64,000 nucleotides of DNA from Clostridiales bacterium oral taxon 876 str. F0540 (GTDB lineage: Bacteria; Bacillota; Clostridia; Clostridiales; Clostridiaceae): NCBI GenBank assembly GCA_000466585.1, contig KE993462.1:71258-135257 (forward strand), given 5' to 3'. Under the pieces are notes generated by a model. That model had not been told where the DNA came from and ran no database searches. It worked only from the letters and a program-made list of their open reading frames with translations. The translations under genes were made by a program, and so were the position numbers. The number at the start of each line of letters is the position of its first letter. Positions within the stretch are counted from its first letter, which is position 1. Below are positions 16,808 to 25,972 of the stretch, piece by piece.

Positions 16808-17683
16808 TTGAACGACTTATCAAACTGTCCTTTGTGGACTGATAAGCAGACATCAGCCTGGAGCATGGTTCATGAAGCTGTTAGATGCATTAGAGTGGGA
16901 GAACACAGAAAGATAAATGCTATATGGCTTGAGGCCACAGGCTGTTCAGGCAATATTATTTCACTTTTGGATGCAACCGACCCTGATGTATTATTTTTTC
17001 TAAGGGAAATGGTGAATCTAACCTACAACAACAGCATAATGGCTAAAGAAGGCGAAGTTGCCTTTGAGGAGTTTATAAAAACCCTGGAAACAGAATTCAT
17101 ATTATTAGTTGATGGAGCTGTAGCATTAAAAAATAACGGAAACTATAATATTGTTGCTAAATACAAAGGAAAGGAAATAACTGCTCTGGAGGCGATTAAA
17201 ATGGCAGGGGAAAAGGCTAAATATGTTTTGGCTGTGGGAACCTGTGCCTCCAGCGGCGGAATTTCAGCTGCAAGACCTAACCCTTCAGAAAGTGTGAGTT
17301 TAAGCACTGCATTAAAAAGGGATGTAATTAACCTTCCCGGATGTCCCTGTAACCCAGCCTGGGTCATAGGAACTCTCGCTCATATCGTTACAAAAGGTAA
17401 ACCAGAGGTTGATAATATGAACCGACCTCTTCTATTCTACGGAGTAACCATTCATGATCGCTGCCAAAGAAGATCCTTTTTCGATAATGGAATTTTTGCA
17501 AAAAAGCTTGGAGATGAGACTTGCATGTTCAAGCTAGGCTGCAGAGGTCCAATTACAAGAACCGACTGTCCAACTAGAAAGTGGAATGGCAGGGTTAACT
17601 GGCCTATCGGAGGCAATACTCCCTGCATCGGATGTGCTAATTTTGCATTTCCTGATGGCATGGAACCCTTTGTAAGATATTAA
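16808..17683 (+). CDS. [NiFe] hydrogenase small subunit
   Basis: The electron-transferring subunit carrying three iron-sulphur clusters. Proximal cluster ligands are in EATGCSGN, VGTCASSGG and LPGCPCNP; medial/distal ligands are in HDRCQRRSFFD, the CMFKLGCRGPITRTDCPTRKWN region and TPCIGCANFAFPD. There is no twin-arginine signal peptide and the protein (291 residues) is shorter than periplasmic group 1 subunits, so it is probably cytosolic. This fits the hydrogenase genes known from the Clostridium acetobutylicum megaplasmid. TTG 16808 follows GGGGGTAG. It is 27 bp before the large subunit gene. Confidence 0.9.
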   Translation: MNDLSNCPLWTDKQTSAWSMVHEAVRCIRVGEHRKINAIWLEATGCSGNIISLLDATDPDVLFFLREMVNLTYNNSIMAKEGEVAFEEFIKTLETEFILLVDGAVALKNNGNYNIVAKYKGKEITALEAIKMAGEKAKYVLAVGTCASSGGISAARPNPSESVSLSTALKRDVINLPGCPCNPAWVIGTLAHIVTKGKPEVDNMNRPLLFYGVTIHDRCQRRSFFDNGIFAKKLGDETCMFKLGCRGPITRTDCPTRKWNGRVNWPIGGNTPCIGCANFAFPDGMEPFVRY

Positions 17684-17710
17684 AGAGCAATAGAGAGTGA
17701 AGGTGAGTTT

Positions 17711-19123
17711 ATGAGTAGAACAATAACATTAAATCCAATTACTCGCATAAGCGGCTTTATGGAGATAGAGGTAAAGGTTGAAAATAATAAGGTAGTTGAT
17801 GCTAAAAGCAGCGGACTGCTATTTAGAGGCTTTGAGAAAATGCTTTTAGGCAGAGCACCCTTCGATGCAATTTATTTCACTGAGAGAATATGCGGAATTT
17901 GCTCCACAGCACATTCGGTTGTATCTACTCTTGCGCTTGAAGATGCAATTGGAGTGCAGCCTAGTGAAAATGATAAAATACTGAGAGACATTATTCATGG
18001 CTGGGAGTTTATTCAAAATCATGTAAGACACTTTTATCTGTATACGTTGCCGGATTTTGTACTAACTCCGGACATCCAGCCTGTATCTTCTGCAGGCTTA
18101 TATGACTTAAGGCTCCCGGAAGCCTTAAACAAGAAAATATCAGAGGACTACCTGGAGGCCGTAAAATTCAGCAGGCTTTCACATCAAGGACTGGCAGTGC
18201 TTGGAGGAAAGGCACCTCACAATCATGGAGTTTTCGTAGGCGGAGTAACAGAAGGCTTAGATGCTTCCAAGCTTGTTCATCTAAAGTATTTGGTTTCTGA
18301 AATAAAGGCCTTCATCAATAACAGGATGCTGGAAGATGTAAATATTATAGCTGAGTACTATAAGGACTATTTTAAGATGGGTATAGGTTATGGAAACCTG
18401 ATGAGCTACGGAGTATTCGACACCTATAAAGAAAAGGAAATAAGCTATGTAAATCCCGCAGTTTTGATTAACGGACAGATAAGAAGCTTTGAGCAGATAA
18501 AAATAACTGAAAATATATATAACTCCTGGTACAAAGGTGAAACAGTTCAGGATAATCTATTTGGAGGCTTTACAGAAGATGATATGAACAAGGCTCAGGC
18601 GTACAGCTTTGTAAAAGCGCCACGTTACCAAGGTCATCCTATGGAAGTAGGGCCTCTCGCCAGAATGATACTAAGCGGAAATTATGAAAATAAGATATCA
18701 ATGATGGACAGAACTATTGCCAGGGTTTTGGAGGCTAAAAAGGTAATAGAAATAATTGAGGGCCTGCTTGAAAGAGTCAGCTTTGAACCAGTAGGACAAA
18801 GGCAGTATGACATATCTGACAGCTCAAGAGGCAGCGGACTTAAGGATACAACAAGGGGTTCTCTAGGACACTGGGTGTCTATTGAAAATAAGGTAATAAA
18901 CCATTACAACATAATCACACCTAGTGCATGGAACTGCTCGCCGACGGATTCAAAAGGAGCAAGAGGGGTAATTGAACAGGCACTTATTGGTACAGAGCTT
19001 CAAAACCCTGAGCAGCCAGTTGAAATAGGCAGAATTGTAAGATCCTTCGACCCATGTATATCCTGCGCTACACATGTTGTCAGCGATAGATTTAAATCGG
19101 TGGAGATAATAATATGTCCATAA
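17711..19123 (+). CDS. [NiFe] hydrogenase large subunit
   Basis: The catalytic subunit that holds the Ni-Fe(CN)2CO centre and oxidises or makes H2. The first metal-binding motif is RICGICSTAH (residues 57-66) and the second is DPCISCATH near the C-terminus, giving all four cysteine ligands. After that histidine a 15-residue tail (VVSDRF...) remains, the usual peptide removed by the maturation protease once nickel is inserted. The length of 470 residues is slightly short for the family. The stop overlaps the start of the protease gene by ten bases. No membrane cytochrome b gene is present, so the electron partner is unknown. Confidence 0.92.
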   Translation: MSRTITLNPITRISGFMEIEVKVENNKVVDAKSSGLLFRGFEKMLLGRAPFDAIYFTERICGICSTAHSVVSTLALEDAIGVQPSENDKILRDIIHGWEFIQNHVRHFYLYTLPDFVLTPDIQPVSSAGLYDLRLPEALNKKISEDYLEAVKFSRLSHQGLAVLGGKAPHNHGVFVGGVTEGLDASKLVHLKYLVSEIKAFINNRMLEDVNIIAEYYKDYFKMGIGYGNLMSYGVFDTYKEKEISYVNPAVLINGQIRSFEQIKITENIYNSWYKGETVQDNLFGGFTEDDMNKAQAYSFVKAPRYQGHPMEVGPLARMILSGNYENKISMMDRTIARVLEAKKVIEIIEGLLERVSFEPVGQRQYDISDSSRGSGLKDTTRGSLGHWVSIENKVINHYNIITPSAWNCSPTDSKGARGVIEQALIGTELQNPEQPVEIGRIVRSFDPCISCATHVVSDRFKSVEIIICP

Positions 19124-19581
19124 AAATAATAGCAATAGGAAACAGACTCATGGGTGACGATGGATTGGCTGTTCATATAATTGAAAAGTTAAGTGAAAAA
19201 TTTGAGAAGAATGGCATAAAGGTAATCATAGGAGAGACAGACTTTGAGTATTGCCTCGGAAAAATTGAAGAAAACGACTATATAATCATAGTTGATGCAA
19301 CCTGCTTTGGCATTGAGCCGGGAACAGTAACGGTTAATAGTTTAAATGATATTTATGCAATAGATGATAACCAAAGTTTGTTTTCTCAACATGGATATAG
19401 CCTTATAAAGGCTTTTGAAATTTCCTATAAATCTATTGATTTTATAATAGTTGGTATCGAAGGGAAGAACTTTGATTATGACTTGTCGTTAAGTAGGCAA
19501 ATTGAGGATTGTTTTGATAATATATGCAATAAGGTTTATGAAACAATATACAGTAGGGTAGAAGCAAAGGTAGTTGTATAA
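19114..19581 (+). CDS. Hydrogenase maturation protease (HyaD/HybD, M52)
   Basis: A nickel-checking endopeptidase that trims the C-terminal tail of the large subunit. The family signature GNRLMGDDGLAV and the later VDAT and SQHGYSL (normally HxxSL-like) segments are present; residues D19 (MGDD) and D65 (VDA) are likely metal ligands. At 155 residues the length is standard. It overlaps the large subunit gene, so the substrate is almost certainly that protein. The general hyp genes needed for cofactor assembly are not in the window. Confidence 0.88.
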   Translation: MSIKIIAIGNRLMGDDGLAVHIIEKLSEKFEKNGIKVIIGETDFEYCLGKIEENDYIIIVDATCFGIEPGTVTVNSLNDIYAIDDNQSLFSQHGYSLIKAFEISYKSIDFIIVGIEGKNFDYDLSLSRQIEDCFDNICNKVYETIYSRVEAKVVV

Positions 19582-19611
19582 GCAGGTTACAGTATGTGCC
19601 CTGCTTTTTTT
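19581..19611 (+). terminator. Hydrogenase operon terminator
   Basis: An AGCAGG/CCTGCT stem is followed by TTTTTTT, just after the protease stop codon. Confidence 0.8.
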
Positions 19612-19662
19612 ATTTGGATATGTTAAAATAGTCTTATTATGTTATTTTATTGCGGGGGATAT

Positions 19663-20493
19663 ATGAGAGTTGCAGTAGTAAATTTTAATTCCAAGAAAGT
19701 TATTGAAGATAATATCATTTTAATGAAAAAATATATATGTGATGCAATTAGCAATAAAGTTAATTTTATTATATTTCCTGAATTAAGTTTAACAGGTTAT
19801 CAATATTACATGGATAATATAACGCTTTTAAGTAAAGAAAAATTAGATAATGTTATTGATTTATTTTTAGAGCTCTCTACTAAAAATAATATTTATATTT
19901 GTTTTGGGGCTCCTTCATTTAGTGAAGAAACGATATTTAATTCAGCTATCATCATCTGCCCTGATAAAACAGTTAAGATATATAATAAAATTCACTTATA
20001 CGGCTACGAACATAAGATATTTTTAAAAGGTACTAAACCGATGATTCTTGAAACTGAATTCGGAAAAATAGGCTTTGGAATTTGTTATGATACCATAAGC
20101 TTCCCGGAGTTAATAAGATATTATGCTTATAAGGGCGTAAATTTATATATTAATCTTTCTGCTATTTATTTATCAGACCTAAAAAGTTCCAAGGATTATT
20201 TAAAGAGAGCAATAGAATATCATGTACAAAGCAATGGCATATATTTAGCAAGTTCAAATGCTTGCGGTATACAAAATGATGAAAAATTTTTAGGCTGCAG
20301 CTGTGTCGTTGGCCCAGATGCTGAAAATGAGATTCCTATTCATTACTATTGTAATTCTAAGTTATCAATTAAACCAAATATGTTTATAGCTGATATACAA
20401 TTAGATGAAAATTTGAGATTTATTTGTGATGGAAATAGATTTAATCAAATTCCAGATTATGATATAGAATTGTATAAGTCTTGGTATAATTAA
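19663..20493 (+). CDS. Nitrilase-superfamily carbon-nitrogen hydrolase
   Basis: A C-N hydrolase with the full Glu-Lys-Cys triad: FPELSLTGY (E), YNKIHLYG (K) and GFGICYD (C). Members cleave amides or nitriles, for instance omega-amidase or N-carbamoyl amidase. At 276 residues it is a single-domain enzyme without a glutaminase or NAD-synthetase fusion. ATG 19663 is preferred (GGGGGAT upstream). It is predicted to be cytosolic. No pathway genes are adjacent, so the exact substrate cannot be given. Confidence 0.85.
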   Translation: MRVAVVNFNSKKVIEDNIILMKKYICDAISNKVNFIIFPELSLTGYQYYMDNITLLSKEKLDNVIDLFLELSTKNNIYICFGAPSFSEETIFNSAIIICPDKTVKIYNKIHLYGYEHKIFLKGTKPMILETEFGKIGFGICYDTISFPELIRYYAYKGVNLYINLSAIYLSDLKSSKDYLKRAIEYHVQSNGIYLASSNACGIQNDEKFLGCSCVVGPDAENEIPIHYYCNSKLSIKPNMFIADIQLDENLRFICDGNRFNQIPDYDIELYKSWYN

Positions 20494-20544
20494 CATGAAA
20501 CTTAGAATGAGGGGTTATTTAAAAAAATTAATGAACATATAATC

Positions 20545-20594
20545 AAAGAGCGTGGGCAGATTTTGCAAATTAAAGCTATCTATGCTCTTTTTTA
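20545..20594 (+). terminator. Terminator after nitrilase-family gene
   Basis: AAAGAGC pairs with GCTCTTT over a 32-base partly paired loop and is followed by TTTTTT. The rest of the gap to 20750 is AT-rich and shows no clear element. Confidence 0.65.
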
Positions 20595-20750
20595 TATAAC
20601 TTCTAAAGAAGATATATTCTTATCTTCCTAACTAAAAATTTATTGTACGGTCTTATAATATAAGGCATAATTGTATTATATTAGAAATTTAAGCTATTGC
20701 ATAGAGAGAATACATTGCAGAAAATAATATATAAAATAAGAGGTGTTATC

Positions 20751-21302
20751 TTGAAACTAGTATTTATAATCGGAAATGCTGCTGTGGGTAAAATGACTGT
20801 AGGGCAGGAACTTACTAAAATTACTGATTTACGATTATTTCATAATCATATGACTATTGAACCAATATTAGATATATTTAGGTACTTTAATGGAAAAGCA
20901 ATATCTCGTATGAGAGAAGTTATTTTTGAAGAATTCGCAGAGTCTAATAACTATGGATTGATTTTTACATACATGTGGGCCTTTGATCAACAGTCAGACT
21001 GGGACTATGTTGATCATGTATGTGATATTTTCAGAAAGTATAATACAGATATATATTATGTAGAGTTGGTTGCATCTAAAGAGGTCAGATTGCAAAGGAA
21101 TGCTACAGAAAATCGTTTGAAAAATAAAGCTTCAAAACGAGATATCGAAATATCAAATCAAAGAATCATGAATGATGATGAAAAATATCGTTGTGTAAGC
21201 AATGAAGGCGAAATTTCTTTTGATAATTATATAAAAATTGATAATTCCAATCTTTCTGCAGAAGCTGTTGCACAGATGATAAAAGAGAGGTTTGATCTAT
21301 AA
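20751..21302 (+). CDS. P-loop nucleotide kinase-like protein
   Basis: A 183-residue P-loop protein of the AAA/shikimate-kinase-like group: the Walker A is GNAAVGKMT (residues about 7-15) and an RLQRNATENR lid-like segment follows near residue 104. TTG 20751 is preferred since AGAGGTG lies just upstream; the longer ATG frame lacks a ribosome binding site. Substrate unknown; relatives phosphorylate small molecules or antibiotics (for example chloramphenicol phosphotransferase-like proteins). Not obviously in an operon. Confidence 0.7.
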   Translation: MKLVFIIGNAAVGKMTVGQELTKITDLRLFHNHMTIEPILDIFRYFNGKAISRMREVIFEEFAESNNYGLIFTYMWAFDQQSDWDYVDHVCDIFRKYNTDIYYVELVASKEVRLQRNATENRLKNKASKRDIEISNQRIMNDDEKYRCVSNEGEISFDNYIKIDNSNLSAEAVAQMIKERFDL

Positions 21303-21375
21303 ATGAATATAAATAATATTTTACACTATTATTTAGTAACTTATTTGTATAGAAAATTTAAGATGGGGTGTTCAA

Positions 21376-21846
21376 ATGCTTAAAACGGACAGATGTGTAT
21401 TAAGAGGTTTCGAAGAAAAGGATCTAGACTCTTTCATGACTTATAGAAACAACGAAGAATGGATGAAGTATCAAGATTTTAAGAACTTAAAAAAAGATGA
21501 GTATAGAAAATCACTATTGGTTCCTTTGAATATAGAAAGGGGAATGCAGGTTGCTGTTGCAGATAAAGCCACAGATGAGCTTCTAGGGGATTTATATCTG
21601 GCAAAAAAAGATAAGACTATTTCAATTGGATATTCAATCAATCCGATTTATGCTCGTAAAGGTTACATAAGCGAAGTTTTGAAGGCTTTATTGCCGAAAC
21701 TTAAAGAGTGCTATCCTGGCTGTGAAATAGTGGCAATGACTGAAAAAGAAAATATTGCTTCTAAAAATTTGCTGATTAAACTAGGTTTTGTATATGATGG
21801 ATGGATAGATAAGTGGCAGTCAGAAGTTTATATTTATTCTGAATGA
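21376..21846 (+). CDS. GNAT-family N-acetyltransferase
   Basis: A 156-residue GNAT protein of the RimJ/RimL-like type. It starts LKTDRCVLRGFEEKD, has the central SIGYSINPIYARKGYISEVL acetyl-CoA-binding turn (R/Q-x-x-G-x-G/A variant ARKGY) and ends with the ENIASKNLLIKLGFVYDG motif typical of the family. Substrate unknown (ribosomal protein N-termini, small amines or antibiotics). It is single, preceded by GGGGTG. Confidence 0.82.
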   Translation: MLKTDRCVLRGFEEKDLDSFMTYRNNEEWMKYQDFKNLKKDEYRKSLLVPLNIERGMQVAVADKATDELLGDLYLAKKDKTISIGYSINPIYARKGYISEVLKALLPKLKECYPGCEIVAMTEKENIASKNLLIKLGFVYDGWIDKWQSEVYIYSE

Positions 21847-21895
21847 TTAAAAGGCTTACCATTGGGTTGGTCTATATTTTATGGGGGAATATATT

Positions 21896-23026
21896 ATGGG
21901 AAAAAGAATTAAAAACTATTTATTTGCTATATCAATAGTTTTTATTGTAATAGCAGTGTATCTTATCAGAGAAAGTGCAGCTGAATTTTCTTATGCAGCT
22001 GTTAAAGATTTAGAACCGATAAACAAAAATGTTAACGGAATAAATATGATGATTGACCCTAGAATTGAGGTATTAGCTGCTCTTCAGTCAGTGAGCGGCT
22101 ATAATGAAAAGTATCATCTTTTAACAGATAGGGATTTTTCTTATAAAAATGATATGATAAAATACTTTTCTAAGTTTTCAAAGCATGAAGCGGTTAAGCT
22201 TTTTGATACTATGAGCAGTATAAATTTTGCATACGATGCACCTCCCTACACTATGCTTTATTTGTCAAATCCATTAAGTTTAAAAGCGAAACAGGATTTT
22301 GATGAACAGCTTAAATCCAGAATTGGTGAAGGAAGCTTAAATAAGTTTTCAGAACAAATTAAAAATTTTGCAGTTAAGACAAAATTTAATGAGTATTTTA
22401 ATAAGCATCAGGAATTTTATAAATCTGTATTGGATAAAAATTCAAAGCTTATGGGAGATGAAGATTATATAGGTTATCTTGAACAATATTATGGTATGAA
22501 ACAAAAAAGCTACAATATAATTTTAGCACCAATGTTTGCTGGCGGAGGATATGGACCAAGAATAAAAAGCGAAAATGGCAATTATGATGTCTACAGCATT
22601 CAAGGAACAAATTCGGTTGAAAATGATATACCTGTAATGGGAGAGAAAGAAAGCTTTAGGTACGTAGCTTTACATGAGTTCAGTCATTCTTTTGTTAATC
22701 CACTAACTGAACAATACGAATCTGAAGTTCAAAGTTCTAGCAAACTTTTTGACCCCATATCTGACAAGATGAAAAAGCAGGCCTATACAAATTGGGAAAC
22801 CTGTGTTAATGAACATATTGTAAGAGCAGTTGTAGCAAGACTTGCATATATACATGCAGGAAAACAAGAGTATGATAGAGCAATCTATCTTGAAAAGGCA
22901 AATGGATTTCTTTATATTGAAACACTTACAAATAAGCTTGAAGAATATGAAAATAATAGAGAAAAATATAAAAGCTTTAAAGATTTCTATCCTGAGCTTC
23001 TGGATGTTTTCAAAAGTTTAAATTAA
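21896..23026 (+). CDS. Membrane-anchored zinc metallopeptidase-like protein (DUF4932-like)
   Basis: A 376-residue protein with an N-terminal signal anchor (about residues 6-25) and an HEFSH zinc motif in LHEFSHSFVNP, with a downstream conserved glutamate region (NWETCVNEHIVRAVVARL). The pattern resembles proteins annotated as DUF4932. It is predicted to be extracellular. ATG 21896 is chosen because GGGGGA lies upstream; the longer frame runs through that site. Catalysis has not been shown in this family as far as I know, so the peptidase role is inferred from the motif. Confidence 0.72.
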   Translation: MGKRIKNYLFAISIVFIVIAVYLIRESAAEFSYAAVKDLEPINKNVNGINMMIDPRIEVLAALQSVSGYNEKYHLLTDRDFSYKNDMIKYFSKFSKHEAVKLFDTMSSINFAYDAPPYTMLYLSNPLSLKAKQDFDEQLKSRIGEGSLNKFSEQIKNFAVKTKFNEYFNKHQEFYKSVLDKNSKLMGDEDYIGYLEQYYGMKQKSYNIILAPMFAGGGYGPRIKSENGNYDVYSIQGTNSVENDIPVMGEKESFRYVALHEFSHSFVNPLTEQYESEVQSSSKLFDPISDKMKKQAYTNWETCVNEHIVRAVVARLAYIHAGKQEYDRAIYLEKANGFLYIETLTNKLEEYENNREKYKSFKDFYPELLDVFKSLN

Positions 23027-23193
23027 AAAGATTTATTTCGTGATTTTAATACTGTTGAATAAAAAAGCATAAATTAAAACAAGTATCAATACTTTATTCA
23101 TATCTTTACAGCTATATGGGAAAAAGATTGAAATGAGATTTGTTATTAAAAATATATACACTGGTTTAAATGTTGAATAAGGAGAATAAGGAT

Positions 23194-23730
23194 ATGAGAA
23201 GAGCTGCTGTTTCAGTTGTTATCTGCTTCATGATAACATTGCTATACAATCCATTGAAAATAAAGGCTTATTTAAATAATGATGTAAAAGCAAAAGATGC
23301 AGTGGTCTTTGTGAAAAATGGACATATAATTTATAAGTCTTTAAAAGATGGCTATCAAAAGGATATTGGTGAAGGTCAGGAGCCAAGCATATCTCCAAAT
23401 GGAGAATATATAGCATTTATAAGAACTGAAAGGTATATAAAAGAAATAAGAAAAAACGTAAAAGTTGAGGTTAATTTACAGAATGTATATATGGTTAATA
23501 AAAATAATTTTTCTATTGCAAAGCGTTTGACTGACAATACACCCCTCAAAGATATAGATGAAGCGAAGTGGTTAAAGAGTATCACTAAATCTAAGGAGGA
23601 GCAGATATTATCTTTTAGTGGGAGATTTTGCTACAGAAGTCCATACTGGAGCGAGAATTCAAGAACTATATTTGTCAGGAGGCTAGATTTTCTTAATAAT
23701 AATATGGGATTAATAAAAATCAAGATATAA
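23194..23730 (+). CDS. Secreted protein with TolB/WD40-like beta-propeller segments
   Basis: A 178-residue protein with an N-terminal signal peptide (RRAAVSVVICFMITLLYN) and segments typical of TolB-type propeller blades: EPSISPNGEYIAFIRTE and RSPYWSENSRTIFVRR. Only about two blades are present, far fewer than a full propeller, so it is either a small adaptor or a shortened relative. ATG 23194 is favoured by AAGGAG spacing over ATG 23170. It lies just upstream of a two-component system but is separated by that system's own promoter. Function unknown. Confidence 0.62.
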   Translation: MRRAAVSVVICFMITLLYNPLKIKAYLNNDVKAKDAVVFVKNGHIIYKSLKDGYQKDIGEGQEPSISPNGEYIAFIRTERYIKEIRKNVKVEVNLQNVYMVNKNNFSIAKRLTDNTPLKDIDEAKWLKSITKSKEEQILSFSGRFCYRSPYWSENSRTIFVRRLDFLNNNMGLIKIKI

Positions 23731-23766
23731 AAAAACTTGGTTTTTCTATGCGCCTTATTAAAATAA

Positions 23767-23820
23767 CACATATTTTTCACATAATTTATCTAAAATCCTC
23801 ACTAAATTTTGTGCTACAAT
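23767..23820 (+). promoter_or_regulatory. Promoter with 11-bp-spaced CACATAA repeats (two-component system)
   Basis: CACATAT at 23767 and CACATAA at 23778 are 11 bp apart, and a TACAAT -10 box (23815-23820) starts 30 bp after the second. The layout is identical to the promoters at 11638 and 25973, and it lies directly before the response regulator gene, consistent with autoregulation. Confidence 0.65.
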
Positions 23821-23850
23821 ATAAGAAATCCTAAAGTTGAGGTGATAAAA

Positions 23851-24528
23851 TTGGCTGGAAAAATATATCTTGTTGAAGATGAAAAAAGCCTGAATATATT
23901 GCTTGAGAAGTATTTGCAAAGAGAGGGGTATGAAGTAACAACTTTTTCAGACGGCTTATCAGCACTTGATAAAGTTAAGGATATGCCTGATCTTTGGATA
24001 CTTGACATAATGCTTCCGGGGGTAGATGGCTATGAACTTATTAAAGCTATTAAAGATAATAATAAAAATACACCAGTAATTTTTATGTCTGCAAGAAATG
24101 AAGAGCTTGATAGAGTGGTAGGATTAGAGCTTGGAAGTGACGATTACTTGTCGAAGCCTTTTTTGCCTAGAGAGCTTGTTATAAGGACTAATAAGCTTAT
24201 GGAGAGAGTATATGGCAGTAATTCTTCCCAAGGAGCGGATTCAATTGTAAATATATGCGGCTATAAAGTTAGTAAAAATCAGAGAACGGTTTTCTTAGAC
24301 GATGAAGAAATACAGCTTACTAATAAGGAATTCGAACTTTTAAGTTATTTTATTGAAAATAAGAATAATCTTATTTCTAGAGAGCAAATATTAGTAAATG
24401 TATGGGGAGACGATTACTTTGGTTCAGATAGAGTAGTTGACGACACAATAAGAAGGCTTAGAAAGAAGATGGAGAAACTAGCCCTAGAAACTGTTTATGG
24501 TTATGGCTACAAGCTGGTGAATAAATGA
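23851..24528 (+). CDS. OmpR/PhoB-family response regulator
   Basis: A two-domain DNA-binding response regulator of 225 residues. The receiver shows the acidic pair in VEDEKS, the phospho-acceptor in LWILDIMLPGVDGY (D at about residue 50) and the conserved lysine in YLSKPF. The C-terminal winged helix has the OmpR-type ending DRVVDDTIRRLRKKM. TTG 23851 follows GAGGTGA. It overlaps the histidine kinase gene by four bases (ATGA), so the pair is cotranslated. Likely targets are its own promoter, the export cassette downstream and the glycosylation operon, based on shared repeats. Confidence 0.93.
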   Translation: MAGKIYLVEDEKSLNILLEKYLQREGYEVTTFSDGLSALDKVKDMPDLWILDIMLPGVDGYELIKAIKDNNKNTPVIFMSARNEELDRVVGLELGSDDYLSKPFLPRELVIRTNKLMERVYGSNSSQGADSIVNICGYKVSKNQRTVFLDDEEIQLTNKEFELLSYFIENKNNLISREQILVNVWGDDYFGSDRVVDDTIRRLRKKMEKLALETVYGYGYKLVNK

Positions 24529-25955
24529 TGAAAAAATTAAAAGACAGATTTAAATTTAAATCTTTAACTATGAGAATATGGACTACCTTTACAGTTATTA
24601 TATTGATAATTATATTATGTATTTCGCTATTATACTTATTTGCCTTTAGAAAAATAGATGAAAGTAATAAAATTCAAGATTTAAAGGTTGTTCATGATTA
24701 TTTGTTAAAGGGTAATAACTTTAATGGTACAGATACAAATAGGTTTGATGAGTTTAAAAACCTTAAGGGAAGCAATAATTTTATTCTAAATATAGATGAC
24801 AGTAAAACACAAATAAGAGACTTAAATAAAAGAGACCACATACCGCCTCAAGGTAAAGATATAACTGGGCCTCGCCCACAGGATTTTTTCAATGATAACG
24901 AAGTTAGGATGTGGATGGCAGGCTTTATAAAGGACGGTAGCATGAATGGGAATGAATTTAAACAGACCTATAAAAATGTTAGATTTCTATTTATAATAAG
25001 TTCTGTAGACGACGGCAGCTCCGGTAAGTCTTATTTGGTAACCTATATGCCATACAAGGATGAAAATAATCTTCTTTATATGTTTATAATAGTGGGAGTT
25101 GTGTTTATTGCCATAGGCTTTATAGCATCAAAGATTGTAGCACAATTTATTGCAAAACCTCTTAAGGAGCTTGAAGCATTTACTAAGAAAATTGCCAGAA
25201 AGGACTGGAAGGAACCTATAGTTGTAAGAAGTGAAGATGAAATAGGAAGTCTTGCAGCCTCTATGAATCAAATGCAGAAGGAATTAAAAAAGGCAGATGA
25301 AGAAGAAAAAACATTTTTGCAGAGTATTTCTCATGACCTGAAAACCCCTGTTATGGTTATAATGAGTCATGCAGATGCAATTATAGACGGTGTGTATATT
25401 GACTCAGTTGAAAATACTGCTGAAATAATAAGAGATGAGGCTATTGGTCTTGAGAAAAAAATAAAGCAGATATTATATCTAAATACCCTTGATTATGTCC
25501 TTGAAAATAACAGTGAGGATACTGAAGTCAATTTAAAGGAGCTAATCCTTCACATAACAAGCAGATTTGAAGTTGTAAACAGTAAGATTGACTGGAATTT
25601 GGATTTGAAGGATGTTATAGTTAACGGAAATCTGGATAAGGTTAAGGTTGCTGTTGAAAATATCCTAGAAAATGGACTTAGATATGCGAAAGAAAAAATA
25701 TCAGTAAGTTTAAGCAGAATGGAGGACTTTGCCTTACTCGAAATATATAATGACGGACCTAATATAGACTCAAAACATATAGAACATATTTTTGATAATA
25801 TGTATAAGGATAAGACAGGAAACTTTGGACTAGGTCTTGCTATTACAAAGAAAATAATTGATTTCTATGGCGGCGAGATAAAAGCTGTCAACAGAGAACA
25901 TGGTGTAAGTTTTATAATTAAATATCCAATCTTAAAGAAAGATAACCAGCAGTGA
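24525..25955 (+). CDS. Sensor histidine kinase (HAMP, HisKA, HATPase)
   Basis: A membrane sensor of 476 residues: helix 1 about 20-44, an outer sensing loop about 45-185, helix 2 about 187-207, a HAMP domain, then HisKA with SISHDLKTPVMV (phospho-histidine near 270) and a HATPase with the N box (ENILENGLRYA) and a G box (FGLGLAI). The sensor loop is small and contains a proline/glycine stretch (PPQGKDITGPRPQDFF) similar in flavour to inserts in its putative target proteins. The signal is unknown; relatives next to MacAB-like exporters often sense peptides or antibiotics. Confidence 0.92.
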   Translation: MMKKLKDRFKFKSLTMRIWTTFTVIILIIILCISLLYLFAFRKIDESNKIQDLKVVHDYLLKGNNFNGTDTNRFDEFKNLKGSNNFILNIDDSKTQIRDLNKRDHIPPQGKDITGPRPQDFFNDNEVRMWMAGFIKDGSMNGNEFKQTYKNVRFLFIISSVDDGSSGKSYLVTYMPYKDENNLLYMFIIVGVVFIAIGFIASKIVAQFIAKPLKELEAFTKKIARKDWKEPIVVRSEDEIGSLAASMNQMQKELKKADEEEKTFLQSISHDLKTPVMVIMSHADAIIDGVYIDSVENTAEIIRDEAIGLEKKIKQILYLNTLDYVLENNSEDTEVNLKELILHITSRFEVVNSKIDWNLDLKDVIVNGNLDKVKVAVENILENGLRYAKEKISVSLSRMEDFALLEIYNDGPNIDSKHIEHIFDNMYKDKTGNFGLGLAITKKIIDFYGGEIKAVNREHGVSFIIKYPILKKDNQQ

Positions 25956-25970
25956 TGCTGGTTATTTTTT
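25942..25970 (+). terminator. Terminator after histidine kinase gene
   Basis: An ATAACCAGC/GCTGGTTAT stem with loop AGTGAT is followed by TTTTTT. It abuts the next regulatory repeat at 25973. Confidence 0.8.
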
Positions 25971-25972
25971 AT

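Noticed and set aside
19663..20493. NAD synthetase or apolipoprotein N-acyltransferase
   Set aside because: There is no second domain and no membrane helices; it is a single-domain nitrilase-family protein.
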